Below, piece after piece: positions 47,005-55,063 of a stretch of DNA of 64,000 nucleotides (its first letter is position 1; the number at the start of each line of letters is the position of its first letter). Position numbers and translations under genes: made by a program. The DNA is taken from IMG/VR virus record IMGVR_UViG_3300036770_003454, positions 62,001 through 126,000 of that record. One strand, written 5' to 3'. The stretch comes from a virus. A model generated the notes under the pieces. That model made no database searches and was not told the DNA's origin. It saw only the letters and a program-made list of their open reading frames with translations.

Positions 47005-47119
47005 TTTTATGCTTTACCTTTCTAGTATATTTCGTTTTGTCTCGCACTACCTTTGGTTTGAAAGGAGTGTCTTTAGCAAAAAGAACATATGCTGTTCTAG
47101 GTTTCTTTTGTTTTCTCAT
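46991..47119 (-). CDS. Small basic protein, 42 aa
   Basis: The ATG at 47119 is preceded by GGAGAGATCAG and gives MRKQKKPRTAYVLFAKDTPF … RKVKHKNERY. It is strongly basic. It overlaps both the DUF1289-like gene (23 bases) and the deaminase gene. Its function is unknown; probably real because of the ribosome site and tight packing. Confidence 0.55.
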   Translation of the reverse strand: MRKQKKPRTAYVLFAKDTPFKPKVVRDKTKYTRKVKHKNERY

Positions 47120-47270
47120 CTGATCTCTCCTTTAGTTCTTCCATTATAGAAGAACGATTCTCGTCTGTCAAGATAGACCAAACTTCAATTTCTTCAACAT
47201 ATCGTTTACATCCAACACACATCTCTGTGTGTGGATCAATCTTACACACCTTAATACATGGACTTTGCAT
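47097..47270 (-). CDS. DUF1289-like small Cys-rich protein
   Basis: The ATG at 47268-47270 opens MQSPCIKVCKIDPHTEMCVG then CKRYVEEIEVWSIL, 57 aa in all. The pattern SPCIxVCxxDxxTxxCxGCxRxxxEIxxW is the DUF1289 signature, with four Cys that could hold a metal or iron-sulphur centre. A perfect sigma70-type promoter lies inside its coding sequence. Confidence 0.8.
   Translation of the reverse strand: MQSPCIKVCKIDPHTEMCVGCKRYVEEIEVWSILTDENRSSIMEELKERSDEKTKET
47143..47171 (-). promoter_or_regulatory. Consensus sigma70-type promoter inside a gene
   Basis: TTGACA, 17 bases, TATAAT on the minus strand, a perfect match, within the DUF1289-like gene. It would drive the basic peptide and deaminase genes. 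Confidence 0.8.
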
Positions 47271-47285
47271 TGTTTCCTCTATATG

Positions 47286-47316
47286 AAAAAAGAGTGAGGA
47301 ACGAATCCCTCACTCT
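47286..47316 (-). terminator. Rho-independent terminator
   Basis: AGAGTGAGG, loop GATTCGTT, CCTCACTCT, then TTTTTTC; it overlaps the stop codon of the GIY-YIG-like gene. Confidence 0.85.
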
Positions 47317-47651
47317 GCGATTTCTCGTATATCCGTGTTGAGAGTGGGTTCCAGTTCTGCGATAAGTTCACGCTCCATCAAATGAGCAGCATCTTTACCA
47401 CGAACCTTTGCCAGTACACGGTATCCAACATCCTCTACCGTCTCAAGACTTAGCAAAGCCTTAGACAGCTTCCAGGAGTATCCTCTCGTATGAGCATTAT
47501 ACCAATGCTGACCGATGCGTTTATGCATCGACTTACGAACGGATTTATCCCTCAAGAAGGTAATGCCGATATAGGTATCACCTTCTACGTTAAGCTCGTA
47601 GATGATGTGGGTGCGGTCTGTTCGACCTTTGCGTTTGCGTCCGTTATTCAT
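47310..47651 (-). CDS. GIY-YIG-like nuclease family protein
   Basis: The start MNNGRKRKGRTDRTHIIYEL at 47651. HIIYELNVEGDTYIGITFLR resembles the GIY-YIG lead (…IYEL…YIGIT). RKSMHKRIGQHWYNAHTRGY and HLMERELIAELEPTLNTDIR complete the Arg, His and Glu positions typical of the fold. Monocistronic with promoter 47658-47686. It could be a homing enzyme or a domesticated nuclease. Confidence 0.75.
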   Translation of the reverse strand: MNNGRKRKGRTDRTHIIYELNVEGDTYIGITFLRDKSVRKSMHKRIGQHWYNAHTRGYSWKLSKALLSLETVEDVGYRVLAKVRGKDAAHLMERELIAELEPTLNTDIREIAE

Positions 47652-47657
47652 ACAAGT

Positions 47658-47686
47658 ATAATACCAAACCCTACACCTAATGTCAA
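47658..47686 (-). promoter_or_regulatory. Sigma70-type promoter
   Basis: TTGACA, 17 bases, TATTAT upstream of the GIY-YIG-like gene. Confidence 0.75.
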
Positions 47687-47786
47687 GCACTTTTTTGCAT
47701 AAAAGGTATGCAAAAAAGCATAGGTTGTATATGATTTGTTGTATATATAGGTTGTATATGGTGGACTAAACTCAATTATTTAGATA
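47687..47786. promoter_or_regulatory. A/T-rich palindrome and three GTTGTATAT iterons
   Basis: The inverted repeat CTTTTTTGCAT / ATGCAAAAAAG lies at about 47688-47716. Three copies of GTTGTATAT follow on the plus strand at 47724, 47738 and 47751, spaced 13-14 bases. No gene here. Could be a terminator plus regulator sites, or an origin-like element beside the replication genes. Confidence 0.5.
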
Positions 47787-47792
47787 CAACCC

Positions 47793-47880
47793 AACACAAT
47801 TACCACATGTATACAGATTACTATGAGTTGTCTTTAATACTTAACACAATTACCACATGTATACAGATTACTATGAGTTG
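47793..47880 (-). repeat. 38-bp direct repeat duplicating the 3' end of regA
   Basis: Two perfect 38-bp copies (47793-47830 and 47843-47880) separated by 12 bases. The regA-proximal copy holds the last codons and stop of regA. The second lies downstream. Each contains the palindrome TGTATACA. Confidence 0.9.
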
Positions 47881-48266
47881 CCTTTACGACCTATTGTATA
47901 CTTAGCAACGCATTCCCAATTTGGTTTTTCTTTAAAAGAAAGAATTTTGATTTGAGATAATGGTGATCTAGGTTCTTTAATTTTATCAGGAGAAATTAGT
48001 TTCAACAATCCCCATTCTTCTAAAAGAGCAGCAATTGTATTTCTTCTACCTTTATCATCATCAGAGAAATCGGTTTGTTTTCCATCTAATGCAAACAATT
48101 CTTTAAAATGAACTATAAAATATCTACCTTGTTTATGTAAAATATGACAAGATTGATATAACTTATTTTCTTTTCTGGATGCAACACCGATTCGTGTTAG
48201 AGTTTCTTTTATTTTAAGAAAATCTTGTTCCTTTTCTAGTTTCACTTCAACTAACTTATCAATCAT
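47871..48266 (-). CDS. regA: RegA translational repressor
   Basis: A 131-aa protein matching T4 RegA in size and position next to genes 62/44/45. Features: MIDKLVEVKLEKEQDFLKIK, LYQSCHILHKQGRYFIVHFK, ELFALDGKQTDFSDDDKGRR and EEWGLLKLI. RegA binds ribosome sites of early mRNAs to stop translation. The 3' end overlaps a duplicated 38-bp element. Confidence 0.92.
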   Translation of the reverse strand: MIDKLVEVKLEKEQDFLKIKETLTRIGVASRKENKLYQSCHILHKQGRYFIVHFKELFALDGKQTDFSDDDKGRRNTIAALLEEWGLLKLISPDKIKEPRSPLSQIKILSFKEKPNWECVAKYTIGRKGNS

Positions 48267-48641
48267 CTATCCGCCCTTTTCTTGTTGTTTTTTCAATTCG
48301 GATAATTGTTCATCGGTCAAAATAGAAAGAACTTCTCTTGCTTTGACACGATTATATTTATAAACATCACAAATTAGATCAACATCAGAGGCAGATGTCT
48401 TTTTCCAAGGCCATTTTTCAAACCTTTTCTTTTTACGAATAGAGTTATAATGGTATTCATATTGGAGTTTTTTATCCAGATGATGATTGATATTCATCTC
48501 GTTTGCATGAAATAGTGTATCTGGATATAGAGAAAGTGCCCGATTACAAACAAAGGGCACATATAACGATTCTAGGTATTCATCAACCATTATATGTTCT
48601 TTCTTGAACATAATATCATTCACAAAATCAAAAGGGGTCAT
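48267..48641 (-). CDS. 62: T4 gp62-like clamp loader small subunit
   Basis: A 124-aa protein starting MTPFDFVNDIMFKKEHIMVD, then YVPFVCNRALSLYPDTLFHA and KRFEKWPWKKTSASDVDLIC. This is the short form typical of T4-like marine phages. With gp44 it loads the gp45 clamp. It abuts regA without a gap and overlaps the small zinc-finger-like gene upstream (ATGA). Confidence 0.9.
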   Translation of the reverse strand: MTPFDFVNDIMFKKEHIMVDEYLESLYVPFVCNRALSLYPDTLFHANEMNINHHLDKKLQYEYHYNSIRKKKRFEKWPWKKTSASDVDLICDVYKYNRVKAREVLSILTDEQLSELKKQQEKGG

Positions 48642-48811
48642 TGTATATCCTTCAACTTTATCTCTTCAAGAGTGTTGGCACAAGAATCACATATCTTCAT
48701 TTTTAAAACCCCATCAGAGGTTTTAACTTTAATCTTATTCGGAAATGTCTTAGAATATACACTCCCGCAAAGTTGACAAGTTCTCTTGAAGTATTTGTCC
48801 ATCTTAGACAT
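48638..48811 (-). CDS. Small Cys4 zinc-finger-like protein, 57 aa
   Basis: An ATG at 48811 gives MSKMDKYFKRTCQLCGSVYS … KICDSCANTLEEIKLKDIQ. The two CxxC pairs (TCQLC, ICDSC) spaced about 30 residues apart suggest one zinc ribbon. The stop overlaps the gene 62 start. It lies in the clamp-loader operon between 44 and 62. Function unknown. Confidence 0.65.
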   Translation of the reverse strand: MSKMDKYFKRTCQLCGSVYSKTFPNKIKVKTSDGVLKMKICDSCANTLEEIKLKDIQ

Positions 48812-48831
48812 GTGTTCTTGCCCAACAATAA

Positions 48832-49761
48832 TTATTTCATCTCACATTCCAACATAATTTCAACTAAACACGCCATTGTATTTATCTCTTTATCTGCGGC
48901 AAAGGCTGCCTGATACATATATTTTGATAAGATTAATACTAAAGTTGGTATTGATTGTGGAGTGAAATATGTAGATGCAGTATCATACAATTTACGATAT
49001 AATGTAGTATCATCATATTCTGCTTCAACCGACCATTTACGAATGCCCGTAAAGTTCTTCTCCTTTATCATACCAACAAGTTGCTTTAATTGAACAGTCT
49101 CAAAGTCTGTCAAAATACCAGAATCAATCTTACCAGATACAGAATACTTCTGTAGTTCATTCAGAATCTTTCTGAAATCTGGGAAGAACTTTCTGATTAC
49201 TTCAGCAACAGCATTCTTATCAAACTCAATGTTTTCTTTTGTTAAAATGTCACGGATTCTCTTATAGAACTGTGCAGCAATTTCTAATCTTTCCTGCTTA
49301 CTGTAAATAAATTCAACAGTAGAACACCGAGAATGCAAAGGTTCAATGATCTTATGCTTAAAATTACAAGTAAGAATAAAACCACAGTTTGCCGAAAACT
49401 CTTCCATAAAATTACGAAGTGCAGGTTGTGTGGCAGTTGTTAGGTAATCTGCTTCATCAAGGATTACATACTTTCTTCCACCAGAAATAGACATGGAAGA
49501 AGCAAAATCCTTAATTTGTGTTCTAAGAGTATCAATGTTTCCATCAAGAGATCCATTGATAATCATATAATCACAATTTAGTTCTTCTAGCATTGCTCTG
49601 GCAATAGTAGTTTTACCAACTCCAGGAGCACCTGATAGAATCAGATTTGGAATGCTTTTCTGAGATACAAAATCAAGAAAAGTCTGTTTTAGTCTCTCAG
49701 GAAGAATGGTTTCAGCAACCGTCTTTGGACGATACTTTTCTACAAACAAATAATGTTCCAT
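48832..49761 (-). CDS. 44: T4 gp44-like clamp loader ATPase
   Basis: A 309-aa AAA+ protein with VEKYRPKTVAETILPERLKQ (RFC box start), Walker A LSGAPGVGKTTIARAML, Walker B YVILDEADYLT and sensor 1 ILTCNFKHKIIEPLHSRCST (SRC arginine finger). It opens and loads the gp45 ring. It is followed in the operon by the zinc-ribbon-like gene and gene 62. Confidence 0.95.
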   Translation of the reverse strand: MEHYLFVEKYRPKTVAETILPERLKQTFLDFVSQKSIPNLILSGAPGVGKTTIARAMLEELNCDYMIINGSLDGNIDTLRTQIKDFASSMSISGGRKYVILDEADYLTTATQPALRNFMEEFSANCGFILTCNFKHKIIEPLHSRCSTVEFIYSKQERLEIAAQFYKRIRDILTKENIEFDKNAVAEVIRKFFPDFRKILNELQKYSVSGKIDSGILTDFETVQLKQLVGMIKEKNFTGIRKWSVEAEYDDTTLYRKLYDTASTYFTPQSIPTLVLILSKYMYQAAFAADKEINTMACLVEIMLECEMK

Positions 49762-49772
49762 AATATAAATCC

Positions 49773-50420
49773 TTATTCAAAGACCGATTTGACACTTAGT
49801 GCAATCCAATATTCAACCACATCACTCTTAAGATGTGCTCTTCCCTCACTACTTAAAGATACAGTATATGTTGCAGGAATCAACTTAAGTTTTTCAGATT
49901 CAATAATAGCAGAAAAGGTTTTATCGGTTTCTCCAATCTCTGTAGAGAATACATCCGAACCTTTATTCTTTGTGTTAACTGTTGATATTGATAAAACTCC
50001 ATCTTCTCCACGGATTTCAATTTCTGAAAATCCAAGAATAGACATTGCTTTAGTAACCCCTTGTAGAATTTCTGGGGTCAAATCAAACACAACATATACA
50101 GGCAAATCCTTCATTTCTTTCTCTGGATAAAGAATCAGAGAAGGATCACAATAGTTATATTTTACCTTGCTTCTTCCTTGTCTAATAATCATATGATTAT
50201 CATGAAAATCTATATCAGATTCCCTATCTAAAGATAGAATACCCAAAAACTTAGACAAATCATAAATACCAACTTTCATAGGAAAAACATCAGAAACCTC
50301 TGCCTTTGCGACAGAGGTTTTTGTCATAGTTTTAATAATGTTTCCTGGAGTTAGTACAATCGAAGGGTTCAAAGTTTGAAAGTTTTGTAGAACAGCAATG
50401 GTTTGCTGGTTTAATTTCAT
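49773..50420 (-). CDS. 45: T4 gp45-like sliding clamp
   Basis: A 215-aa protein, MKLNQQTIAVLQNFQTLNPS. It contains PMKVGIYDLSKFLGILSLDR and DIDFHDNHMIIRQGRSKVKY in the N-terminal half and YTVSLSSEGRAHLKSDVVEY near the end, matching T4 gp45. The trimeric ring tethers the polymerase and also activates late transcription with gp55. Directly upstream of gene 44. Confidence 0.93.
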   Translation of the reverse strand: MKLNQQTIAVLQNFQTLNPSIVLTPGNIIKTMTKTSVAKAEVSDVFPMKVGIYDLSKFLGILSLDRESDIDFHDNHMIIRQGRSKVKYNYCDPSLILYPEKEMKDLPVYVVFDLTPEILQGVTKAMSILGFSEIEIRGEDGVLSISTVNTKNKGSDVFSTEIGETDKTFSAIIESEKLKLIPATYTVSLSSEGRAHLKSDVVEYWIALSVKSVFE

Positions 50421-50475
50421 AATATATCTCCATCATTGCAAAAGGAACTCACCTTATCAGAAGGAATTAAGACGG

Positions 50476-51342
50476 TCAACCCGCCTTCTTTTTTCTCTTC
50501 TTAATTTCATCAAGTTGTCCAGCATCAGCAGTAGCACTAGCACCCAATGCTGCAAGATCAACTAATGATCCACCAAACACCATTGTACCAACGTGTTGCA
50601 GTTTCATCCATGGACATAACCAAGTCTTCAACCCTGCTTCTTGCAACTTTTGACAGAACCAATAATCTTCTGATAGATATCTTTTAGAAACTGGATCGAT
50701 TTCTGCTTGGAAGAACATCATAATTTCACGAGAACCATCAAAATGTTCAGTACGAACATGATCTGGTTTATATGAATATTGTGGGAACTTTTCAACGAAA
50801 GTCTGGAATGTCTTTCTACGCATCATCATAAATCCAGTGCCAATTTCTAGCACTTCAACTGGTTGTCCTAATGGAATTGAAGTTTGATTTCCCTTTGGAT
50901 TGAAAACATAATCACCAACAAATGCTTCTAACTTACCTGGATCTTCATCAGCAAATCCCTTATCAACTGCCATCTTAATCTTTTCCCATGCAATGCACTT
51001 CTTGGGATATGGACCACCGATAACATCATATTCGGATTCATCTGATTGTAGTGCAAGCAGAGCAATAACATCATGTGGATTAAACCCAATATCTGCGTCA
51101 ATAAACATCATATGGGTTGCATCAGAACGCATAAATTCATCACAACAATAGTTTCTTGCTCGGGGAATTAGTGATTCATTGAATAGAAAATACATCTGCA
51201 ATGCCACACCATAATGCACACACATTGCAGATAAATCAGCAATCGATCTGGCAAACATTCCGCTGCAATTTCCTCCGTACATCGGAACTGCTAGGAATAA
51301 CTTTTTCTTCTTTAATTCTGCAACGGGAATCTTGATTTCCAT
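50476..51342 (-). CDS. GT-A fold glycosyltransferase-like protein
   Basis: A 288-aa protein with LFLAVPMYGGNCSGMFARSI, FNESLIPRARNYCCDEFMRS and the metal motif THMMFIDADIGFNPHDVIAL (DAD). It then has VLEIGTGFMMMRRKTF and SEDYWFCQKLQEAGLKTWL. This phage type is common near replication genes in T4-like marine phages. Substrate unknown; it may glycosylate DNA, virion or host glycans. Confidence 0.8.
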   Translation of the reverse strand: MEIKIPVAELKKKKLFLAVPMYGGNCSGMFARSIADLSAMCVHYGVALQMYFLFNESLIPRARNYCCDEFMRSDATHMMFIDADIGFNPHDVIALLALQSDESEYDVIGGPYPKKCIAWEKIKMAVDKGFADEDPGKLEAFVGDYVFNPKGNQTSIPLGQPVEVLEIGTGFMMMRRKTFQTFVEKFPQYSYKPDHVRTEHFDGSREIMMFFQAEIDPVSKRYLSEDYWFCQKLQEAGLKTWLCPWMKLQHVGTMVFGGSLVDLAALGASATADAGQLDEIKKRKKKAG

Positions 51343-51384
51343 ATTATTATTTCTCCTTAATCATTGATATAATCACGATAGTAT

Positions 51385-51678
51385 TTATGCTTGTCCTTTT
51401 TCAACCATCGTCTTCAATCTCTCTGCAAAATATATAATCTTGTTCAAGTCATATATTTTTTCTGCACCATCCTTTTCACCAAATCTATAACATGCCTTGA
51501 ATATATTTCCCAATGCAAAATTCATATTCTTGTATTCAATCAAATCATTCAGTTCTTTTGCACTATCTGGTAATTCATAATATGATGTAGATCCACCATC
51601 AGATTTTACCTTTGGTTGTTCTTGTTGAACTTGTGGTTGTATCGGATCAACGTATAGAGATGATGTAGTCATAACCAT
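51385..51678 (-). CDS. DUF3310-like protein
   Basis: A 97-aa protein. After a variable start (MVMTTSSLYVDPIQPQ) it has SDGGSTSYYELPDSAKELND, LIEYKNMNFALGNIFKACYR and FGEKDGAEKIYDLNKIIYFA. The pattern Y..P…..L.DLIE…M.F..GN.FKA.YR.G.K…. is that of DUF3310, a small phage protein associated with nucleotide metabolism. It overlaps the deformylase stop (TAATG). Confidence 0.8.
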   Translation of the reverse strand: MVMTTSSLYVDPIQPQVQQEQPKVKSDGGSTSYYELPDSAKELNDLIEYKNMNFALGNIFKACYRFGEKDGAEKIYDLNKIIYFAERLKTMVEKGQA

Positions 51679-52172
51679 TATTTCATCCTCACTTTCTTTT
51701 TTCTTGCTTGTTCTAAATGATAACTGTTTGCTCTTTGTGTAAATAGAATTCCATTTAAATGATCTAATTCATGTTGGAATATTCTTGCAGTCATACCAAT
51801 AAATTTATTTGTTACAGTTTGCCCGTCTGGATTAGTATATCTTGCTCTAATCATCTTAGGTCTTTTGACCTTAACAATCAAATTTGGAAAAGTTAAACAC
51901 CCTTCTTCCAAATATATTTCTTCTGAAGAAATATCAACAATAATAGGATTAAAACAACACGTGATAGGTTTACCTGTCATAACAAATGCTCTATAAGGTA
52001 GACCCACTTGAGGTGCTGCTAATCCTATTCCATTATTAGCAATCATAGTTTGTGCTAAAATGTGTGCCAGTTCAGATGGATGAATAGGAGGATTTGAAAA
52101 ATCAAATCTCTCCGTTTTCTTAAATAAGATTTCATCTGTACTAGGAACTAATTGTCTTACCAAACTATCCAT
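51678..52172 (-). CDS. def: Peptide deformylase
   Basis: A 164-aa protein with the three PDF motifs: NNGIGLAAPQVGLP (motif 1), EEGCLTFP (motif 2, Cys metal ligand) and FQHELDHLNG (motif 3, HExxH). It removes formyl groups from new proteins. T4-like marine phages often carry small PDFs lacking the C-terminal extension, as here. It may sustain turnover of host photosystem or phage membrane proteins. Confidence 0.94.
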   Translation of the reverse strand: MDSLVRQLVPSTDEILFKKTERFDFSNPPIHPSELAHILAQTMIANNGIGLAAPQVGLPYRAFVMTGKPITCCFNPIIVDISSEEIYLEEGCLTFPNLIVKVKRPKMIRARYTNPDGQTVTNKFIGMTARIFQHELDHLNGILFTQRANSYHLEQARKKKVRMK

Positions 52173-52401
52173 TATCTTTTCTCTTTCTTACATCAGAAAT
52201 GAGTTGTTCAGAAACAATTAAAGAAAATCCTGGATGTATTGATCTATCCAATTCTTGTACAAACATAACAATTGAAGCAGAAATCATTGGCAATCCTGTT
52301 TTATCGTCTCCATGCATTTTCATGACATCAATAACAGTTTTGAGAAATCTATCTTTCATTTCCAGAATTGTTTCTGCTTTCACTGCTGTTTCATAATCCA
52401 T
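52165..52401 (-). CDS. Small helical hypothetical protein, 78 aa
   Basis: The start MDYETAVKAETILEMKDRFL at 52401 is behind AAAGGGTATAA. Helical with a hydrophobic middle (PMISASIVMFVQELDRSI). It overlaps the deformylase start by 8 bases. Unknown. Confidence 0.6.
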   Translation of the reverse strand: MDYETAVKAETILEMKDRFLKTVIDVMKMHGDDKTGLPMISASIVMFVQELDRSIHPGFSLIVSEQLISDVRKRKDNG

Positions 52402-52402
52402 A

Positions 52403-52891
52403 TTATACCCTTTCAATTTTAACAGGAACCACTCCCGATTTTGTCATCGCAATCACTTTAGCAGCAGCAAGAGATAAGTCAATAATTCTTCCTCTAATAA
52501 AAGGTCCACGGTCATTGATTGTTACAATTACAGACTTATTATTTCTTACATTTGTAACTCTAACTCTTGTTCCAAAAGGCAAGGTTCTATGTGCAGCAGT
52601 CAATGCATTTGGATTAAACCATCCTCCTGAAGCAACTCTTTGTGGTTGCCAATAATAGGATGCTAACCCAGAAGAATCTACATTTCTTGTTCTTGCAACT
52701 GTTCTGATTCTTTTCTTTTTTGCAAGTTTTTGTTGCTTCACCTTTACAAGTTTTTGTTGACTTGTTTCAGAAGAAAAACAATTTGGAAAACAATCTATTT
52801 GTGCTCTTGCGGGTTTTGTTGTAAAAATAACAAAAACTAAAAATGTCAATGCTAGTGCAAATAAAATGTCTCTAAAAATACGATAATGCAT
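52403..52891 (-). CDS. RlpA-like exported double-psi barrel protein
   Basis: A 162-aa protein with an N-terminal signal (ILFALALTFLVFVIFTTKPARA|Q) and the RlpA core SGLASYYWQPQRVASGG, ALTAAHRTLPFGTRVRVTNV, SVIVTINDRGPFIRGRIIDL. Bacterial RlpA is a lytic transglycosylase or septal cell-wall protein. The conserved acidic D of the GRIIDLS region is present. A phage version could loosen or remodel the wall, for entry or lysis. Confidence 0.88.
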   Translation of the reverse strand: MHYRIFRDILFALALTFLVFVIFTTKPARAQIDCFPNCFSSETSQQKLVKVKQQKLAKKKRIRTVARTRNVDSSGLASYYWQPQRVASGGWFNPNALTAAHRTLPFGTRVRVTNVRNNKSVIVTINDRGPFIRGRIIDLSLAAAKVIAMTKSGVVPVKIERV

Positions 52892-52902
52892 TTTTTTAAT
52901 CC

Positions 52903-53319
52903 TTATTTGTTACACCAATCTGGTTTTTTCTTTCCATCATATGAAACTGCAAGTTTCATTGCAATCAATTTCTTACTCAACAAAATACCATCTACATAAA
53001 CATCTCCAACTATTCTGCCTCCATACTTATCCCATTTTATAAGTTTTATGTCAACCACTTTTGCTTTATTAATTTCTGTAATAACAAAAGATTTTGCTTC
53101 TTGTGCTAATTTATTTTCATTTGGACATTTTGCTTTTCCTCCAATTTCTGGACTATCAATACCAGAAATTCTGAGAAGCAAAGTTTGTTTCAATTCTTTT
53201 GGTAAAAATTTTGCTTCTATTTCTACAGTATCCCCATCCAACACCCGTAATACTTTATATGGTTCTGCTATTGTTGGGGTTGAAAATGCTAATACTATTG
53301 CTAATGCTATTCTTATCAT
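52903..53319 (-). CDS. Exported staphylococcal-nuclease-like protein
   Basis: A 138-aa protein with a signal peptide (MIRIALAIVLAFSTPTIAEP) and the SNase core YKVLRVLDGDTVEIEAKFLP, LLLRISGIDSPEIGGKAKCP, DKYGGRIVGDVYVDGILLSK. Catalytic-type Asp/Arg residues are visible, and there are two Cys (near KCPNEN and the C-terminal WCNK). It would act in the periplasm on nucleic acid, perhaps degrading competing phage DNA or salvaging phosphate. Confidence 0.85.
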   Translation of the reverse strand: MIRIALAIVLAFSTPTIAEPYKVLRVLDGDTVEIEAKFLPKELKQTLLLRISGIDSPEIGGKAKCPNENKLAQEAKSFVITEINKAKVVDIKLIKWDKYGGRIVGDVYVDGILLSKKLIAMKLAVSYDGKKKPDWCNK

Positions 53320-53327
53320 TAGGTCTC

Positions 53328-55049
53328 CTATTCTACAATCTTTGAAAAGTTCTTTTTCTTTTCAAATCTAATAATATTTTCAAATCGTTCTTGTATTTGA
53401 TCCGTCTTATGACTAATAACAAATACATTATTTCGTTTTGTTAACGATTGAACAATTTTAATGAATTCTTCAGTACCAGATGAATCTAAAGAAGAATCCA
53501 TGATTTCATCAAGTATTAGAAGATTCGTTGCTGCTGAATTTCTCATTCTTGCCAATTCTCTCCATGTAAAAAGAATAGCAAGATTCAATCTCATTTTTTC
53601 TCCTTCAGAAAAAGATTCAAAGGTAAAAGCATCCCTATATCTGGACTTTATCTTTTCTTCAAAGGTTTCATCAATAGTAAATTGACAGAAAAATTCCATA
53701 TCGTCCAAATACTTGTTAATCATCTGATTGATAACTGGAATATATTGTTTGATAATTTTTGCCTTAATTCCACCATCTTTCAACAAAACGAGACCAACAT
53801 TATATAGTTCTCTTTGAGCAAAAAGATGTTCTTTTGTTTTTTTCAAATAATTCAATTTATTAATAGTTTCTGTATCATCAATTTCGACCAACGAATTATT
53901 GTTCAAATCTTTGATATCTTTCTCATATGAAGAAATTACTTTCATGCAGAAATTAATTTTAGAAGAAAGTTCAATAAGTTCTTTGTTTAGTTGTTGTAAT
54001 TCATCTGCCCATGAAATAATTTGCTCTTGATTCTTTTCCAGTTTTGAAATCTTTTCTGATAATTCTTTGAGAATAGATTCGTTTTCTTCTTTCTTTGTAG
54101 AAATATCAAGCAATTTCTTATCTTTAAAATCAGAAGTAATATGTTGTTCACAGGTGGGACAAGAATCATTTCCCTGATAGAATGCAATACCCTTCTCATT
54201 GCCCTTTAATTTAGATTCTAGGGCAGTTCTCATATTGTATGCCTTATCCAGTGCATTCTTATTTTTCTGCCTGTTCTTGCTTATTTTTGACTGTAATTGA
54301 TTGCTTTTAATTTCCAAGGAAGAGAACTCAGAATTGTGAGTATCTAATTCTAATTGAGTTTCTTTAATCAATGTTTCTTTTTGAGAAATTAATTCCATGA
54401 TATCACGAGAAGCACGTTCTCTATGCTTTTTATTCACTTCTAAAGTATTTTCTGCAATCTTGATTTTGGTATCACAATCTGTGATCTCAAACTTGTTTTC
54501 TGCTGTTTTATCTTTAAGCAAAGCATTCATGGTTGTGAATATTTGTATATCCAACAAATCTTCAACAAATGCTCTTCTTTGTGCTGCTGGTAATAGCATA
54601 AACGGAGTAAAGTTTGCAGAACCAAGAACAACAACCTGACAAAATGATTTATAATTCATTTTAAGAATTGTTTTTTCTAAAATTGATTGATAATCTTTAC
54701 TGTCTGCTGATTGATTTATCAAAGTTCCGTTTTGATAGATTTCAAATATATTTGGTTTCATTCCACGACGAACTATGTATTTGTTTCCATTGATAGAAAA
54801 TTCTATTTCTACCAACATATTTTTAGAATTTGTACTGTTGATTAATTGTGGTTTGTTTATATTACGAAACGATTTTCCAAAAAGAACAAATGTTATCGCA
54901 TCAATCAAAGTACTTTTTCCAGAACCATTGACCCCACAAATTAAAGTATTATTATGAGAATTAAGTTGGATTTCCGTAAACATGTTTCCCGTAGACAGAA
55001 AATTTTGCCATCGGATTTTAGAAAATATAAGAATGGTCACATCCTCCAC
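53328..55049 (-). CDS. 46: T4 gp46-like recombination nuclease ATPase subunit
   Basis: A 573-aa SMC/Rad50-like protein: KIRWQNFLSTGN lead, Walker A ICGVNGSGKSTLIDAI, long coiled coil (about residues 170-430) with the zinc hook NDSCPTCEQH, signature FSEGEKMRLNLAI, and Walker B LLILDEIMDSSLDS. With gp47 it resects DNA ends. The start is uncertain: GTG at 55049, or GTG at 55040 close to GGAGGA. An HNH chimera bearing a copy of its 5' end lies just upstream. Confidence 0.92.
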   Translation of the reverse strand: MEDVTILIFSKIRWQNFLSTGNMFTEIQLNSHNNTLICGVNGSGKSTLIDAITFVLFGKSFRNINKPQLINSTNSKNMLVEIEFSINGNKYIVRRGMKPNIFEIYQNGTLINQSADSKDYQSILEKTILKMNYKSFCQVVVLGSANFTPFMLLPAAQRRAFVEDLLDIQIFTTMNALLKDKTAENKFEITDCDTKIKIAENTLEVNKKHRERASRDIMELISQKETLIKETQLELDTHNSEFSSLEIKSNQLQSKISKNRQKNKNALDKAYNMRTALESKLKGNEKGIAFYQGNDSCPTCEQHITSDFKDKKLLDISTKKEENESILKELSEKISKLEKNQEQIISWADELQQLNKELIELSSKINFCMKVISSYEKDIKDLNNNSLVEIDDTETINKLNYLKKTKEHLFAQRELYNVGLVLLKDGGIKAKIIKQYIPVINQMINKYLDDMEFFCQFTIDETFEEKIKSRYRDAFTFESFSEGEKMRLNLAILFTWRELARMRNSAATNLLILDEIMDSSLDSSGTEEFIKIVQSLTKRNNVFVISHKTDQIQERFENIIRFEKKKNFSKIVE

Positions 55050-55063
55050 ATAATAATTTTAAC

